From positions 1,354,107 to 1,418,106 of the forward strand of contig NW_003101673.1 of NCBI RefSeq assembly GCF_000003855.2: a stretch of 64,000 nt of DNA. The letters are read 5' to 3'. Source of the stretch: Blastomyces gilchristii SLH14081 (lineage: Eukaryota > Ascomycota > Eurotiomycetes > Onygenales > Ajellomycetaceae). The notes below the pieces were generated by a model. That model did no database searches, was not told the origin of the DNA, and was given only the letters and a program-made list of their open reading frames with translations. Made by a program: the position numbers and the translations under genes. Positions 22,180-32,843 of the stretch are shown here, one piece after another (positions within the stretch are counted from its first letter, which is position 1; every line of letters begins with the position of its first letter).

Positions 22180-22527
22180 AGTGATAACTTCTTGAAGAAG
22201 AAGATCACTGATCTTTATTCACAGTGTCTTATAGACTCTGTGAAAAAGTCTTCTCTCACAGATAATTCATTGTCTGTTTTTTCAGAGATGATTATTCTCT
22301 AATTGTTTCAATGTTGAAAGGTCTTCAGTGTCAACTGTGAAAAGATTTCACAGATCTCATTCTCAGATATATCAGTCTCACACTGACTGAGTAAGTTAAG
22401 ATTAAAGTGATTCAGTCTTATAATATCTGTGAAAGCTTGTTTCAATTCTGCAAATGTCTGGACAGTGTCTTGAGTGAGAGTAAATGATTCTGTTTTTCTG
22501 TCTTTCACACTTTTCTTTAACAGATCT
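22180..22527 (-). pseudogene. X1 RNase H region remnant
   Basis: Minus frame 22308-22508 reads TVQTFAELKQAFTDIIRLNHFN, split from RT by LINE2 at 22528-22542. The pattern 'F..LK.AFT....L.HF' is the start of the Ty3 RNase H block. Non-functional. Confidence 0.65.
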
Positions 22528-22542
22528 GTAAGAGGAGCAGTA

Positions 22543-24463
22543 CAGAGAGGGGTCTATCCTTCCAGGCTATGAGACAGTTATATATAGCCTGTATTACATC
22601 AGTAGCTGATTATGGAGTTCAAGTTTGGTGGAATAATCAAGGGAATTTCACTGAACTCTTTCAAAGTCTGCAAAACAGAGCCTTGAGAAGAATTCTGGAA
22701 GCATTCAAATCATCTTCTATTAAAGCAATGGAAATTGAAGCTTCAATTCCTCCTTCTGCTATTAGATTTGAAAAGGCCTGTATGAACTATGCTCTGAGAG
22801 TTGTAAAGATGAGCTCAAATCATATAATCAGAGAAAGAGTCTCTTCTTCATTTCCATCAATTAACTCTGGAAATGAACTGGATTGGAATAGATTTCTTAA
22901 TTGAAATGAAAATAATTCTTCAAAGAAAATGCCTTCTCAACTGTACAGACTATGCTCTCTGATTAAAAATCAATTTTCTTCTTTAAATGTTGAAAAAGTT
23001 GATCATGAGAAGTTATCTCTCTGGAGAGAAAAGCTTGAATCTCTTATAGACTTACAAATAAGTGAACTATCACAAGAGAAAGAATATGAACAGCATTTGA
23101 AGAGAATTTCTACAATCAATATAAAAGACTCTATTCTGATTTATTCAGATGGCTCAAAAAATGAGAACTTGAATAGATTAGGCGCAGGCATTGCTTATAC
23201 TGAAGATAATATTAATTTTATCTCAGATTTCTGGAATCTAGGCTCTGAATGTGAAGTCTTTGATGCTGAACTATTTGCAATAGTGAAAGCTTTCAAACTC
23301 ATTGAAATAAAATCTCATAAAAGAGAAAATTGTTTGAAAGAGGCATGAATATTCTCTGATAGTCAAGCTGCTTTAAAAAGACTTAGAAATAGTCAGATTC
23401 ATAATGATCAAATGAATCTTAAACTGATCTTAAACTCTGTTTTGAAAATTTAAAAGAGAAGAACATCAAAGCTGATAATTCATCTGCACTGAGTTCCTGC
23501 TCATATGAATATTCATGGCAATGAATTGGCTGATTCAGCTGCAAAAAAGGGTGCAGAATTAAGCAGATCTATTCAAAAAATTGTGTTCTGGTCTTTTATA
23601 AAGAGAAAAATAAAAGAATCTTGTTTAGACAAGTGGAATGAAAGCTGGCAGAAACAAAAGAAGAGTATACATTATTCAAGATTTGAAACAAAACCCAAGT
23701 GGAAATCTTGTTCAATTAAATGTAAAAAGAAAATATTCTCATCTATAATACAGCTGAAACTAGGACATGGCTATTTCAAATCTTATATACAAAGATTTGA
23801 TGATAGATTTGACTCAATAGAATGCTCATTCTGCAATGCAAATGAGAATCCTGAGTATATTGTAATGCACTGTGCATTATACAATAGTCTCAGAGCCAGA
23901 TTGAAAGAGAAGTATGATCTAAATCAATTAAATATGAGATTCTTATTCTCAACTGAGACAGGAATTAAATACTTAATAGACTTTCTATCAGAAACTCAAG
24001 TAGCTACAAGAAAATGGCTAAATTCAGAATTATCTGAATATGAAGAGGAGGAAATCAATCAGATATAGTCTGTTAAAACAGCTATACACTCTCTTTTAAT
24101 AATTTGTTTTGTTATAGTCTCTCTTTACTTTATCTTTTTCTTTATCTTTTCCTTTCAATTTCTTTCTATCTATCTATTTAATGTGTCTATCTTTGAGACT
24201 GTGTTCTTTTTCTCTTTTCCTTTGTCATGATATTGTTAAATGGTTTCAAAGTATCAAAAGATGTTAAAACACTGCAATTTGTAAACAGTTTTTGTATTCT
24301 GGGCTGGAATTTTCTGATTTTGCATATCTGAAATTGATGAATGTATAATAGTTAACTTTACAGACATAGAAAAAACCCTGAGAACTAAAAGTTCTCAGGT
24401 AGATGTCATAGTCTCTGACTGCATACATCTATAATTGAAGAATAATAATAATAATAATAATAA
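22543..24463 (+). mobile_element. LINE2, 5'-truncated LINE in X1
   Basis: 1.92-kb 3' part of the LINE ending in (AAT)n, flanked by a perfect 15-bp TSD gtaagaggagcagta (22528-22542 and 24464-24478). The empty site is visible in X2 at about 59,173-59,190. Three open pieces remain: 22569-22904 (end of RT region, YGVQVWWNNQGNF), 22929-23348 and 23505-24068. The 5' truncation and long TSD are typical of target-primed reverse transcription. Confidence 0.95.
22929..24068 (+). pseudogene. LINE2 RNase H and C-terminal zinc-finger-like end of ORF2
   Basis: RNase H block at 23130-23300: LIYSDGSKNENLNRLGAGIA, then EVFDAELFAIVKAFKLIE, with Asp and Glu of the active site present. The last block is IHLH-stop-VPAHMNIHGNELADSAAK, where TGA replaces the Trp of the usual 'HWVPGH'. 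The C-terminal motif CSFCNANENPEYIVMHC (about 23,827-23,877) is the Cys/His motif found at the end of Tad/I LINE ORF2. Frames are broken at 23346 and 23450. Confidence 0.85.
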
Positions 24464-24478
24464 GTAAGAGGAGCAGTA

Positions 24479-25330
24479 ATCTGTGAATATGTATAGATGA
24501 ATTATCTGTAGAAATTTGCAAATTCTAGAAACATCTGCATCTCATAGTACATCTGTGATGCTGGCCAGTTCTCAATAATGAAGACCTGACTTCTGTTCAT
24601 TGAAATGCTGTTCATCTCAATAATATAATCTAAGAAATCAATCTCCTGCATGTAGAATGAGCATTTTTCAGTATTTGTATAGAGTTGATACTGTCTCAAG
24701 TGACTCAACACTTCTTGAACATAAATATCATGTTCTTTCTCTGATTTTGAGAAGATTAAAATGTTGTTCAGATATACTATACAGAAGATGTTGATAAGAC
24801 TCTGCAGTGTCTCATTTATATAGATCTGAAAGATGGCTGAAGTGTTATAAAGATCAAAAGATAAAACAAGATATTCAAAATTACTATACTTAGTATGAAA
24901 AGTTATTTTTCAAATGTTGTCTTCATTAACTCTGATTCTATGATAGATATCTTGTATATCAATCTTTGAGAATATCTTTGCTTCAGATAATCAATCAATT
25001 ATCTCATTAATTAACAGTAATGAATAGTAATTCTTAACTATCATCTTATTGAGATCTCTGTAGTCTGTACATAGATGTAGTCTATTATTCTTCTTAAGCA
25101 TAAAGAGTATAGACATCTCTGCTGAACTCTTTGATGAATATATTCAGTTCTTTGATTATGCTTCTTCAAGATATTTGTATAGAATATTCAATTCCTTTAT
25201 AGACAAGTTGTAAAGAGGCCTGTACAATACTGTTGCACTGTATTCAAGATAAATCTTATATCATATCTTAATATCAGGAAACTTCACTGCTTCTCTTTCT
25301 GAAAAGACATTCTTAAAATCTGTAAAGAGA
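24479..25330 (-). pseudogene. X1 reverse transcriptase remnant
   Basis: Minus frame 24502-24711 reads LSHLRQYQLYTNTEKCSFYM, then IDFLDYIIEMNSISM and EMQMFLEFANFYR. This matches the RT thumb block 'L..L....L....KC.F......FLG.I.....I.M......W..P.....Q.FLGF.NFYR'. The YxDD box and CVDYR block lie at 24.7-25.1 kb. Stops throughout. Confidence 0.8.
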
Positions 25331-25869
25331 CATCATGTACATCTGTCTTCAATGACAGATACTGCTGCTAATCTTGCAGTGAGAGTGATGACTTCTTCAC
25401 CTGTTTTTAAGTCTCAATCACCTGCTATGCAGTATATCAACTTAATCTTTTTCTCAAGATTCTTCTGATGAAACTCTTCAGATTTCTCTATTACTGTCTC
25501 TTTATCAGTGAGATGATACTGTCACATCTGAGTGACTCAGTTAATGAGAGAATTGTTTTCTCTCAATTATAAAAGATCTAGAATGATATTCTCATCTATG
25601 ATATTGACTGTATAAAGAAGTAGACTGCTCTTCTTAAAGATTTCTTCTAAGTCTGTGATTACACACTTTGCTTGAATTATGTCAAAACAGTAATATTTTA
25701 TTTCATCAGTAAATTTCACATGATCTGATAGATCTATCTTCTTTCAACTCTTCATCAAAGAAAAGAAATAGAATATGAAGTTAATATTCACTTCAGAGTC
25801 AAGTAGACATCTCACTGATATCTTCTCATTTGAGATATGTATTGTGATTGTAACATGAACTCAGAGATG

Positions 25870-26900
25870 TAAGAATTATTAATTCTTTATTTCTTTCTCT
25901 TCTTTATCTTCTATAAATACATTTGTCAGAAGAGAAGTTAACTTTGAGAAGATATCTTCTCAGTTTCTTTTCTTCTTCAGTTTTTTACAATCACTGATAT
26001 AGTGATTATCAGCTCTGCAGTTGAAACAGAGATCTTTATCAAATCTTTTTTAATATTTCTTTACAGTGAGTGAAGAATCAGAATACTTGAAATTCTTCTT
26101 TACTTTCTCTACACTGAAGCTATCACAGTGCTATTTAGATTCTGTTATTAATTACTTAGAAGAGATCTTATTGATCTTTTTCTTAGAGAATTAATTATTC
26201 AAATGAATTCAGAAAGTCAGATTGACAAGCTCAGTATAATTAATTAATAAACTCTGATATTATGATATTATTATTCACATCTTATGAGTCAGCTTTGTAA
26301 GATAAAGCTATGTTTTTAATTGATTTAAATCATCAGTCAATTTCTCTTAATATTCTTCAAATCTTGTATTGAAATCAGAAGAATTCTTATTATCTTATTA
26401 ATATAATAAGTTAAACTACTGTACTGCTGTGAAGCTATAATTACAGTGATCTTTAATTTGATTCAGTAGAAAGTTCTTGAATTCTTCTCAAGTTATTACA
26501 GTATTGATATACTTAAGCTCTCTCTTCTTGATAACTCAAGTAGTTGCAGAGATGTCTTCAAGAAGATTGATAATATATATTACTTATATCTTATGAGTAT
26601 TATACTGGCTTAAGTTAAGATGGAATTTTCATTCAAGAATACAGATAAAGCTGTGAAATTCAGACAAGATGTTTCTCTTATATCTCAGTGAATCTCTGAT
26701 CTTAATCTCTCTATCTTCATGATAGATGTAGGTATGTAGAGGCCGCGGTGATGGCAGAGTGATTGAAGAGCTTATGTCAAAATATGCAGCAGATTCAGAA
26801 ATCTTAGATTTCTGCTGAGATAGAGATGTATACACTCTAGAGAATGATGTAGTATTTCTCTCAGAGAGTGAAGTCAGATCAGTCTCAGTATAAGTGTATA
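25870..26900 (-). pseudogene. X1 gag remnant with intact zinc knuckle
   Basis: Zinc knuckle at 25987-26028 reads C-F-N-C-R-A-D-N-H-Y-I-S-D-C, a perfect CX2CX4HX4C. The frame at 26629-26835 gives the gag N-terminal part (SSSITLPSPRPLHTYIYHED). Other parts are broken. In X2 the last Cys of the knuckle has become Tyr. Confidence 0.8.
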
Positions 26901-26964
26901 AGATTATATCAGTCTGTTAGAGCTTGACTGATTCAAACTTGTAATCAGATTAAGTGATTCAAAT

Positions 26965-27497
26965 TGTAATATAATGAAACTGAAGTGATGACTAGTTAAT
27001 GATGTTATGTAGAGATAGTTATTTTGAAAGCTGTATAAGTGAGCTTGACTATCTTGCTTAAATAGTGAGCTTATAGACTACAGAGTTATTACAAGAATAT
27101 CACAGATATGATACTTAGTATACTAAGAAGATTGTATGAGACACATAGTAACTCTTGTATATATTTCAGTAGAAGAAAAATGAATCACTGACTTCTTTGA
27201 TAAGAAGTCAGTATCTAGCTATTCTATATAGACAATGAGTGAATACTCTTCTCTCATTTCACAAGTGAGAATAGCTGAAGTGATATCTCAGTGATGTCTT
27301 ATTATTAAGAAAGAGTAATCTGCTGATCTTGTATAGAAGTGAGGTTCTTATATTCATCAATCAGATCTTTCTATGATATATCTGAATAATGTCATAGAGT
27401 GATTGGAAACTGGTTCGGACAGAATGAAATCATCCGCATGGAAGCGATGAGCCGTGTGGAACCGCAACAGGGCCTTGACGCGGCCGGGAGCGTGACA
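26965..27497 (-). repeat. X1 5' LTR
   Basis: 533 bp. The outer end (about 27,400-27,497) is almost free of mutation: it keeps gccgtgtggaaccgcaac and cggccgggagcgtgaca. The inner 430 bp have lost nearly all CpG and CpC. Confidence 0.92.
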
Positions 27498-27502
27498 TTA
27501 TA

Positions 27503-28662
27503 TTACTCAGTGAGATCTCAGTGAATATTAATTCAGTTCTCTTAATCTTATTTAGCACTTATTATAAAGACCTCTGCTCAGTTATAAGCATCTCAGAGCT
27601 TTGTTATTATATTATCAGCAATATTAAACTGTGAAAGTTTGATATAAACTGTGTGATTTCTAGAAGATCTAACACTTTCATATAATAACTATGTATAAGA
27701 AAGAACAGGCTTATATCTGTTAAAACAGTATCTCAGTCATTGATAATAACTTTAGTATTTAAAAGAAGATTATATCAGTTATCTTATAAATAGTTACAGA
27801 ACTTATAAAGATAATTCTTCACTGTCTAAATTATTCATTCTAATGCATTATCAGTCTCAGAGTGATAAGTAGTTAATAAATGATATATAATCTTACAAAC
27901 TTAATAGATTCTTATTTAGAAAGTACTTATAAATTAACAGTCTTAATCTGATACTATAGATCTTGATAATTCATGTATCTGATGAAACAGACTCTGTAGA
28001 AAGACTTCAGTGCCTTGTTTAATATTAATCTTATTATAAGATTCTAATATAATATCTTTACTTAATTAGTTAATAATAATCAGAATATTCTTATAAGTCT
28101 TACTCTTAAAGAGATTAATAGTAAAGTTAATTACTATTATTATTATTATTATTATTCTTTTATTATACTTATATGCAAGCGGAGCTTATGATGAGTTCTT
28201 GTATGATGTTAAATACAGATTAAGTATTAATTATACAGAAGAAAATACAGGTGTTAAGATCATGTCAAGATAACAAGAACATAGAAAAATACAAAGAAGT
28301 GACAATTAGATACATACAATAATAACTTCTCAGCTCAGAAACATAGAGTGATTCATTGAAGTGATTTGTACACCTCTGTATTTATTAGAAACCTGAGGTG
28401 CTTGGGTTCCGGATTTAATGTATTTCCTGCGGGTTTCGAACCCACGCGTCTTGATTTCCCACGCCAAGGCGCTACTGAGTAGCCGCATTAACCATTCGGT
28501 CACCGGGGCAGTTGATTACTATATCTTATCAGATTTTATTAGAGATATTGAGTAGTTTCAGCAGATCTTTTCTATAGTTCTTTTATAAGATGATGAAAGA
28601 ATAATATTACAGTTTCAGACAAAGTATCTGATGCTGTTTAATATCTCAGATTAGTAGAATTC
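27503..28662 (-). pseudogene. Z integrase core remnant, split by SINE1
   Basis: The minus frame next to the SINE reads VINFTINLFKSKTYKNILII, then LSKDIIL, matching 'DFV..LP.S.....I.VVVDRLSKD'. SINE1 sits at 28137-28509. The piece ends at X1 (27,502) and continues at 17,768. It begins at Y2 (28,662) and continues from 44,223. Confidence 0.7.
28137..28509 (-). mobile_element. SINE1, tRNA-headed SINE
   Basis: Minus strand: the 5' head (28,430-28,509) has a Pol III A-box-like gaatggttaatgcgg and B-box ggttcgaaacc. A unique body follows and a (AAT)n tail starts at 28,137. Flanked by 12-bp TSD agttRattacta (28125-28136 and 28510-28521), one base differing by G/A. The tRNA head keeps CpG and CpC while the body is mutated. 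Confidence 0.88.
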
Positions 28663-28895
28663 TGTAAGAAATTCCGCTTCTCGCAGATTCTACCTCTATC
28701 TCTATTTCTCACGTAATTAATAGAGTTAGCAGCTCTTGACTACATACAACTATATAGACTGAAGTTTATAAATACTATTATACATTTAACTTCTACATTT
28801 TATCTTTCTACTGTGAATACTTTTAGTAGTTAACAGTATATATTATATCAAGCTATAAATATCTGAATAATTATCTGTGAGTACTTATTCTTACA
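28663..28895 (+). repeat. Y2 5' LTR with small deletions
   Basis: 233 bp against 258 in Y1. One missing block lies between two 'ctatt' repeats (the cacaactcagcttgaatg part), as expected from slippage. Another small gap is in the cttta/cctct region. Confidence 0.85.
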
Positions 28896-28915
28896 TTTCA
28901 AGCTCTGTCAGTCAG

Positions 28916-31900
28916 TAATTATCTATTATGACTGAAAGAACTAGAAACTTGTATACTTCAATTCCTGCAAACTCTACTACAGATACTCAGAAGTAGTTAT
29001 CTAAATTATGAATAATCTCTGTAAAAGAAGTCTCAGAGAACTTATCAATTACTTATAGAATATTATTCTCTATATCTGTGACAGAGAAACTCTCTGAACT
29101 CATGAATAAATCAATCTTAGTGAAGAACATTCTTAAGCATCTCTTATAAGATTAAGCTATTTTCTATAAGAAATACTTACTGCTTGTTAACACTCTTAAA
29201 CTGAGTCTCTAAATATAATCTTCAGAGATATCTATGAATTAAAAAGAAACTTTCTTAAGCTGTGATTACTTAAGATTACTTACTGAATTACAATCTATAA
29301 AAGCTTTTATAAGTTTGTATTTGAAATTGACTTACAAGTTCAGCTGTGTAATATGAAAGATAAAGAAGCTGTTATCTATATAATAACAGATCTCTACTAT
29401 ACTGAAGTCAAGAACTGACTAAATTATCTAGAGAATAATTATAAGAGATCTTACTAATCTGTTCTTAAGATCTATTTAAAGAATAAGTTGAGAAACTCTG
29501 TGAGTCAGACAGAGAATATCTGAGCTGTAATTATTAATACTAAAAAAAGAGATAAGAAATCTGATAAAGACTACTTACAGTACTTCATGAAAGTATAATA
29601 TGAATTAAAGTCTGTGAAAACAGAGCTCTGAAACAAGATCTGAATGATGATATTTATAAAGAGACTGAATAAAGATATGTAGAATAAGCTTATTAAGTAA
29701 GACTCTAAGCTTTTAACTTTAAAGAAACTGATAATTCTTATTCACTACTTATAAATCACTGTGAGAGTCACAGACTTATAGAGAGTGAATCACTAACTGA
29801 TTCTGTAAGAATCAGAACAACAGAGAACAGATTTACTAAGAAAAGATAATAAGATATAAAGAGATTGTATCTAACTACTAAGTAGAGAGAGAGAGCTTTA
29901 TAAGCTTCTGTGAATAGAGTGTATAATAGAGAGATTAAGAAAAAGAGTCTCTGCTTTATCTATTCTAAATTAGAATATCTTCACACAAACTGTTCAGATA
30001 AATTAAAATAGAAATTTAAGAAGTCATAGACAGAGTTAGTAACAGTCTTCTTAAAAGTCTTAAAGTTAACATCTGAATCTGTTACTCTTTTAATAAAAAT
30101 ATATACTTATAAGAAGAGACTGCATCACAGTACTACTGCTCTGTCAGTATAAAAAGTATTGATAAACTGAAGATCTCAGATCACTATAGTATCTCTAAAG
30201 CTTGCAGAGTGAATAAGCTAAGTGATAGAAACTGAGAATCTACTCTTATAATAAGCAGAGTGTGAGAACTCAGATCTGAGAACTGAGAGACTTATAAGAA
30301 TTATTTTTGAATTATAAAATCTCTCTGAAATTTGAAGAAGATTTATAACAACTGTGATTATTATAGACATCACAGATGACATATACTTGAGACTTATATA
30401 ACTTTAAAGACACAATCTGTATATAGCTGTTCATGAGTCAGGTTTATACTTTCAATCAGTGTTAACAGACTTACTTATAAAGATAGAATCAGTTGATACT
30501 GTAGAGTTAATTAGAGAAGATAAGCTTATCTATATAAGAACTTTATAAATATCTGAGAACTTTACAGTTATGAAAACTGAGCTTCAGATATTAGAGAAAT
30601 ATCAAGATTTTATAGAGATATTCAGTTCAGTTAAGATAGCTGAGCTTTTATCTCACTGTAAGAAGAATCTGATAATAAATTTAGTAGAAGAGTAGAAACT
30701 CTTCTGAGAATTAATTTATAAGCTCTTTTATCATGAGACAGAGATCTTACAGACTTATATAAAGAAGAATCTGAAGAATGACTTTATCTGATCTTTGCAG
30801 ATCTCTGTAAGAGTCTCTGTGATATTTGTAAAGAAGAAGAATAAAGATCTCAGATTATATATAAACTACTGTAATCTGAACTTCAAGATTATAAAGAGTT
30901 ATTATTTTCTATCTCTGATTGAGAATGTAATCAACTGTCTTGTGAGAGCTGTCATATTCATATAACTGAATATAATCAATATATATATATAGCTGTGAAT
31001 ACAGTCTGATAATGAATAAAAGACTGTCTTTAAAACTGCACTGAGATTATTTGAATATTTAGTAATATCTTTTAATTTGACTAATATCTCTGCAGTATTT
31101 CAGTCTTTCATTAATAAAATACTTTATACATATCTAAATATTATGATAATATATCTGAATAATATAATAATATACTTTACAAAGAAGAAAGAATATACTG
31201 AGCATGTATAAACTGTATTAAAGGTCTTAGATGAGACAGAACTATATATTATACTTATAAAATATAACTTCAGTATCTATCAGATTAATTTTCCAGAATA
31301 TATAATTACTGTAAATGATATTCAGATGAAATCTTTGTGAGTTGAGACTATTCTATTATAGTCAGAGTTAATTAGTATTTATAAGATTCAGATCTTTCTA
31401 AGCTTTGTAAATTTCTATAGATGATTTATCTTTATATTTATAAGAATCTCTTTAACTCTTACAGACATACTGAAGAATGAAAATAAGAAGAAGTTATTTT
31501 ATAAATAAAGAATAAAAAGATTATTAAGAAGAAAGAGCTGTGAGAACTTTCTTATTTCAGAAGCTTATAAAATCTTTATAAGATTGAAACAGATATTTAC
31601 AGATATAATAATATTATTTCACTTTGATCTCTTACTTTTAATCAGATTAAAGACAGATATCTTTTTCTTTATAATTTCAGAAATAGTCTTATAACTACAG
31701 TTAAACAGAAACTGAGTTTTACTAATCTTTTTTTTATAAAAGATGTAATCTGCAGAGATTAACTATAACATTTATAATCAGAAGCTTCTTATAATAGTAA
31801 AATTCTTTTATCACTGATATCACTACTTTGAGAGTCTTGTAACAGTGATTACTGTTAAAACTAATTATAACAGCTTATAACAGTTTACTTTAATAAAGAA

Positions 31901-32455
31901 ACTCTCACAGTGACAGATCTACTGAGCTCAGAGACTGAGTAAGTTCTGATTCAAGATAGAGCATATTAAGAGAACTAAGAACTCAGTGAATAAACTCTCT
32001 TACAGATCTGACTATATCAAGAAGATCAGAGTGACAGATATAAAGAGACTAGAGAAGATAGAAAAGCTTTACAGAATACTCAGACTGAGTGTTATAAAGA
32101 GATTGACTAAAGAGTCTCTTAATTCTCTATAAGAGAAGAAAAGAGAGAGAGAGAATAAATCTGTATAACTACTCTCTAAAATACTAAGAGTTAACACTCT
32201 GAGAATCTCTGTGAGAATTCTTGAAGAGAGTATCTATAATCTGAAGAGTTTGTAGATTTTAAAAAGTGCTGTGAAAGATCTGATATAAGAGAAAATAAAG
32301 TATAAGTCTTTATAAGATCTTCTGTTCAGATTATCTGAACTGTAACTAAAGAATGAATATACTCAGTATATTTAAAAACTGCTCACAGTAGAGGTCAACT
32401 CTGTAGAAATAAAGAATTAAAGAGACTTAAATAATCTCTTATAAAGAGAGAGTTA
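28916..32455 (+). pseudogene. Y2 gag-protease-RT-RNase H remnants
   Basis: Co-linear with Y1 9062-12600. The gag zinc-knuckle site is at about 29,955-29,996, the RT block near 30,820-31,000, and the RNase H style block at 31,540-31,900. No open frame above 60 codons survives on the plus strand. Confidence 0.75.
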
Positions 32456-32843
32456 GATTTATATATCTATTATTATTATTATTATTATTCTTCAATTATA
32501 GATGTATACAGTCAGAGACTATAACATCTATCTGAGAACTTTTAGTTCTCAGAGTTTTTCCTATATCTGTAAAGTTAACTATTATATATTCATCAATTTC
32601 AGATATGCAAAATCAGAAAATTTCAGCCCAGAATACAAAAACTGTTTACAAATTGCAGTGCTTTAACATCATCTCATACTTTGAAACCATTTGACAATAT
32701 CATGACAAAGGAAAAGAGAACACAGTCTTAAAGATAGACACATTAAATAGATAGATAGAAAGAAATTGAAAGGAAAAGATAAAATAAAGAAAGACTGTAA
32801 CAAAACAAATTATTAAAAGATAGTATATAGCTGTTTTAACAGA

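Larger units (their letters stand above)
17769..27497 (-). mobile_element. X1, complete Ty3/gypsy element holding LINE2
   Basis: Two 533-bp LTRs (17769-18301 and 26965-27497) with a 5-bp TSD TTATA (17764-17768 and 27498-27502). On the minus strand the order is gag with zinc knuckle, protease region, RT, RNase H, integrase, accessory ORF, polypurine tract. Length is 9.7 kb including the 1.9-kb LINE2 insertion and an assembly gap of 537 N. Sister copies are X2 (54053-62203) and X3 (48788 onward). RIP-like damage is severe except in the outer about 100 bp of the 5' LTR. Confidence 0.92.

Noticed and set aside
24430..24463. CRISPR-like or satellite array at (AAT)n runs
   Set aside because: They are LINE and SINE tails, located exactly at element ends next to TSDs.
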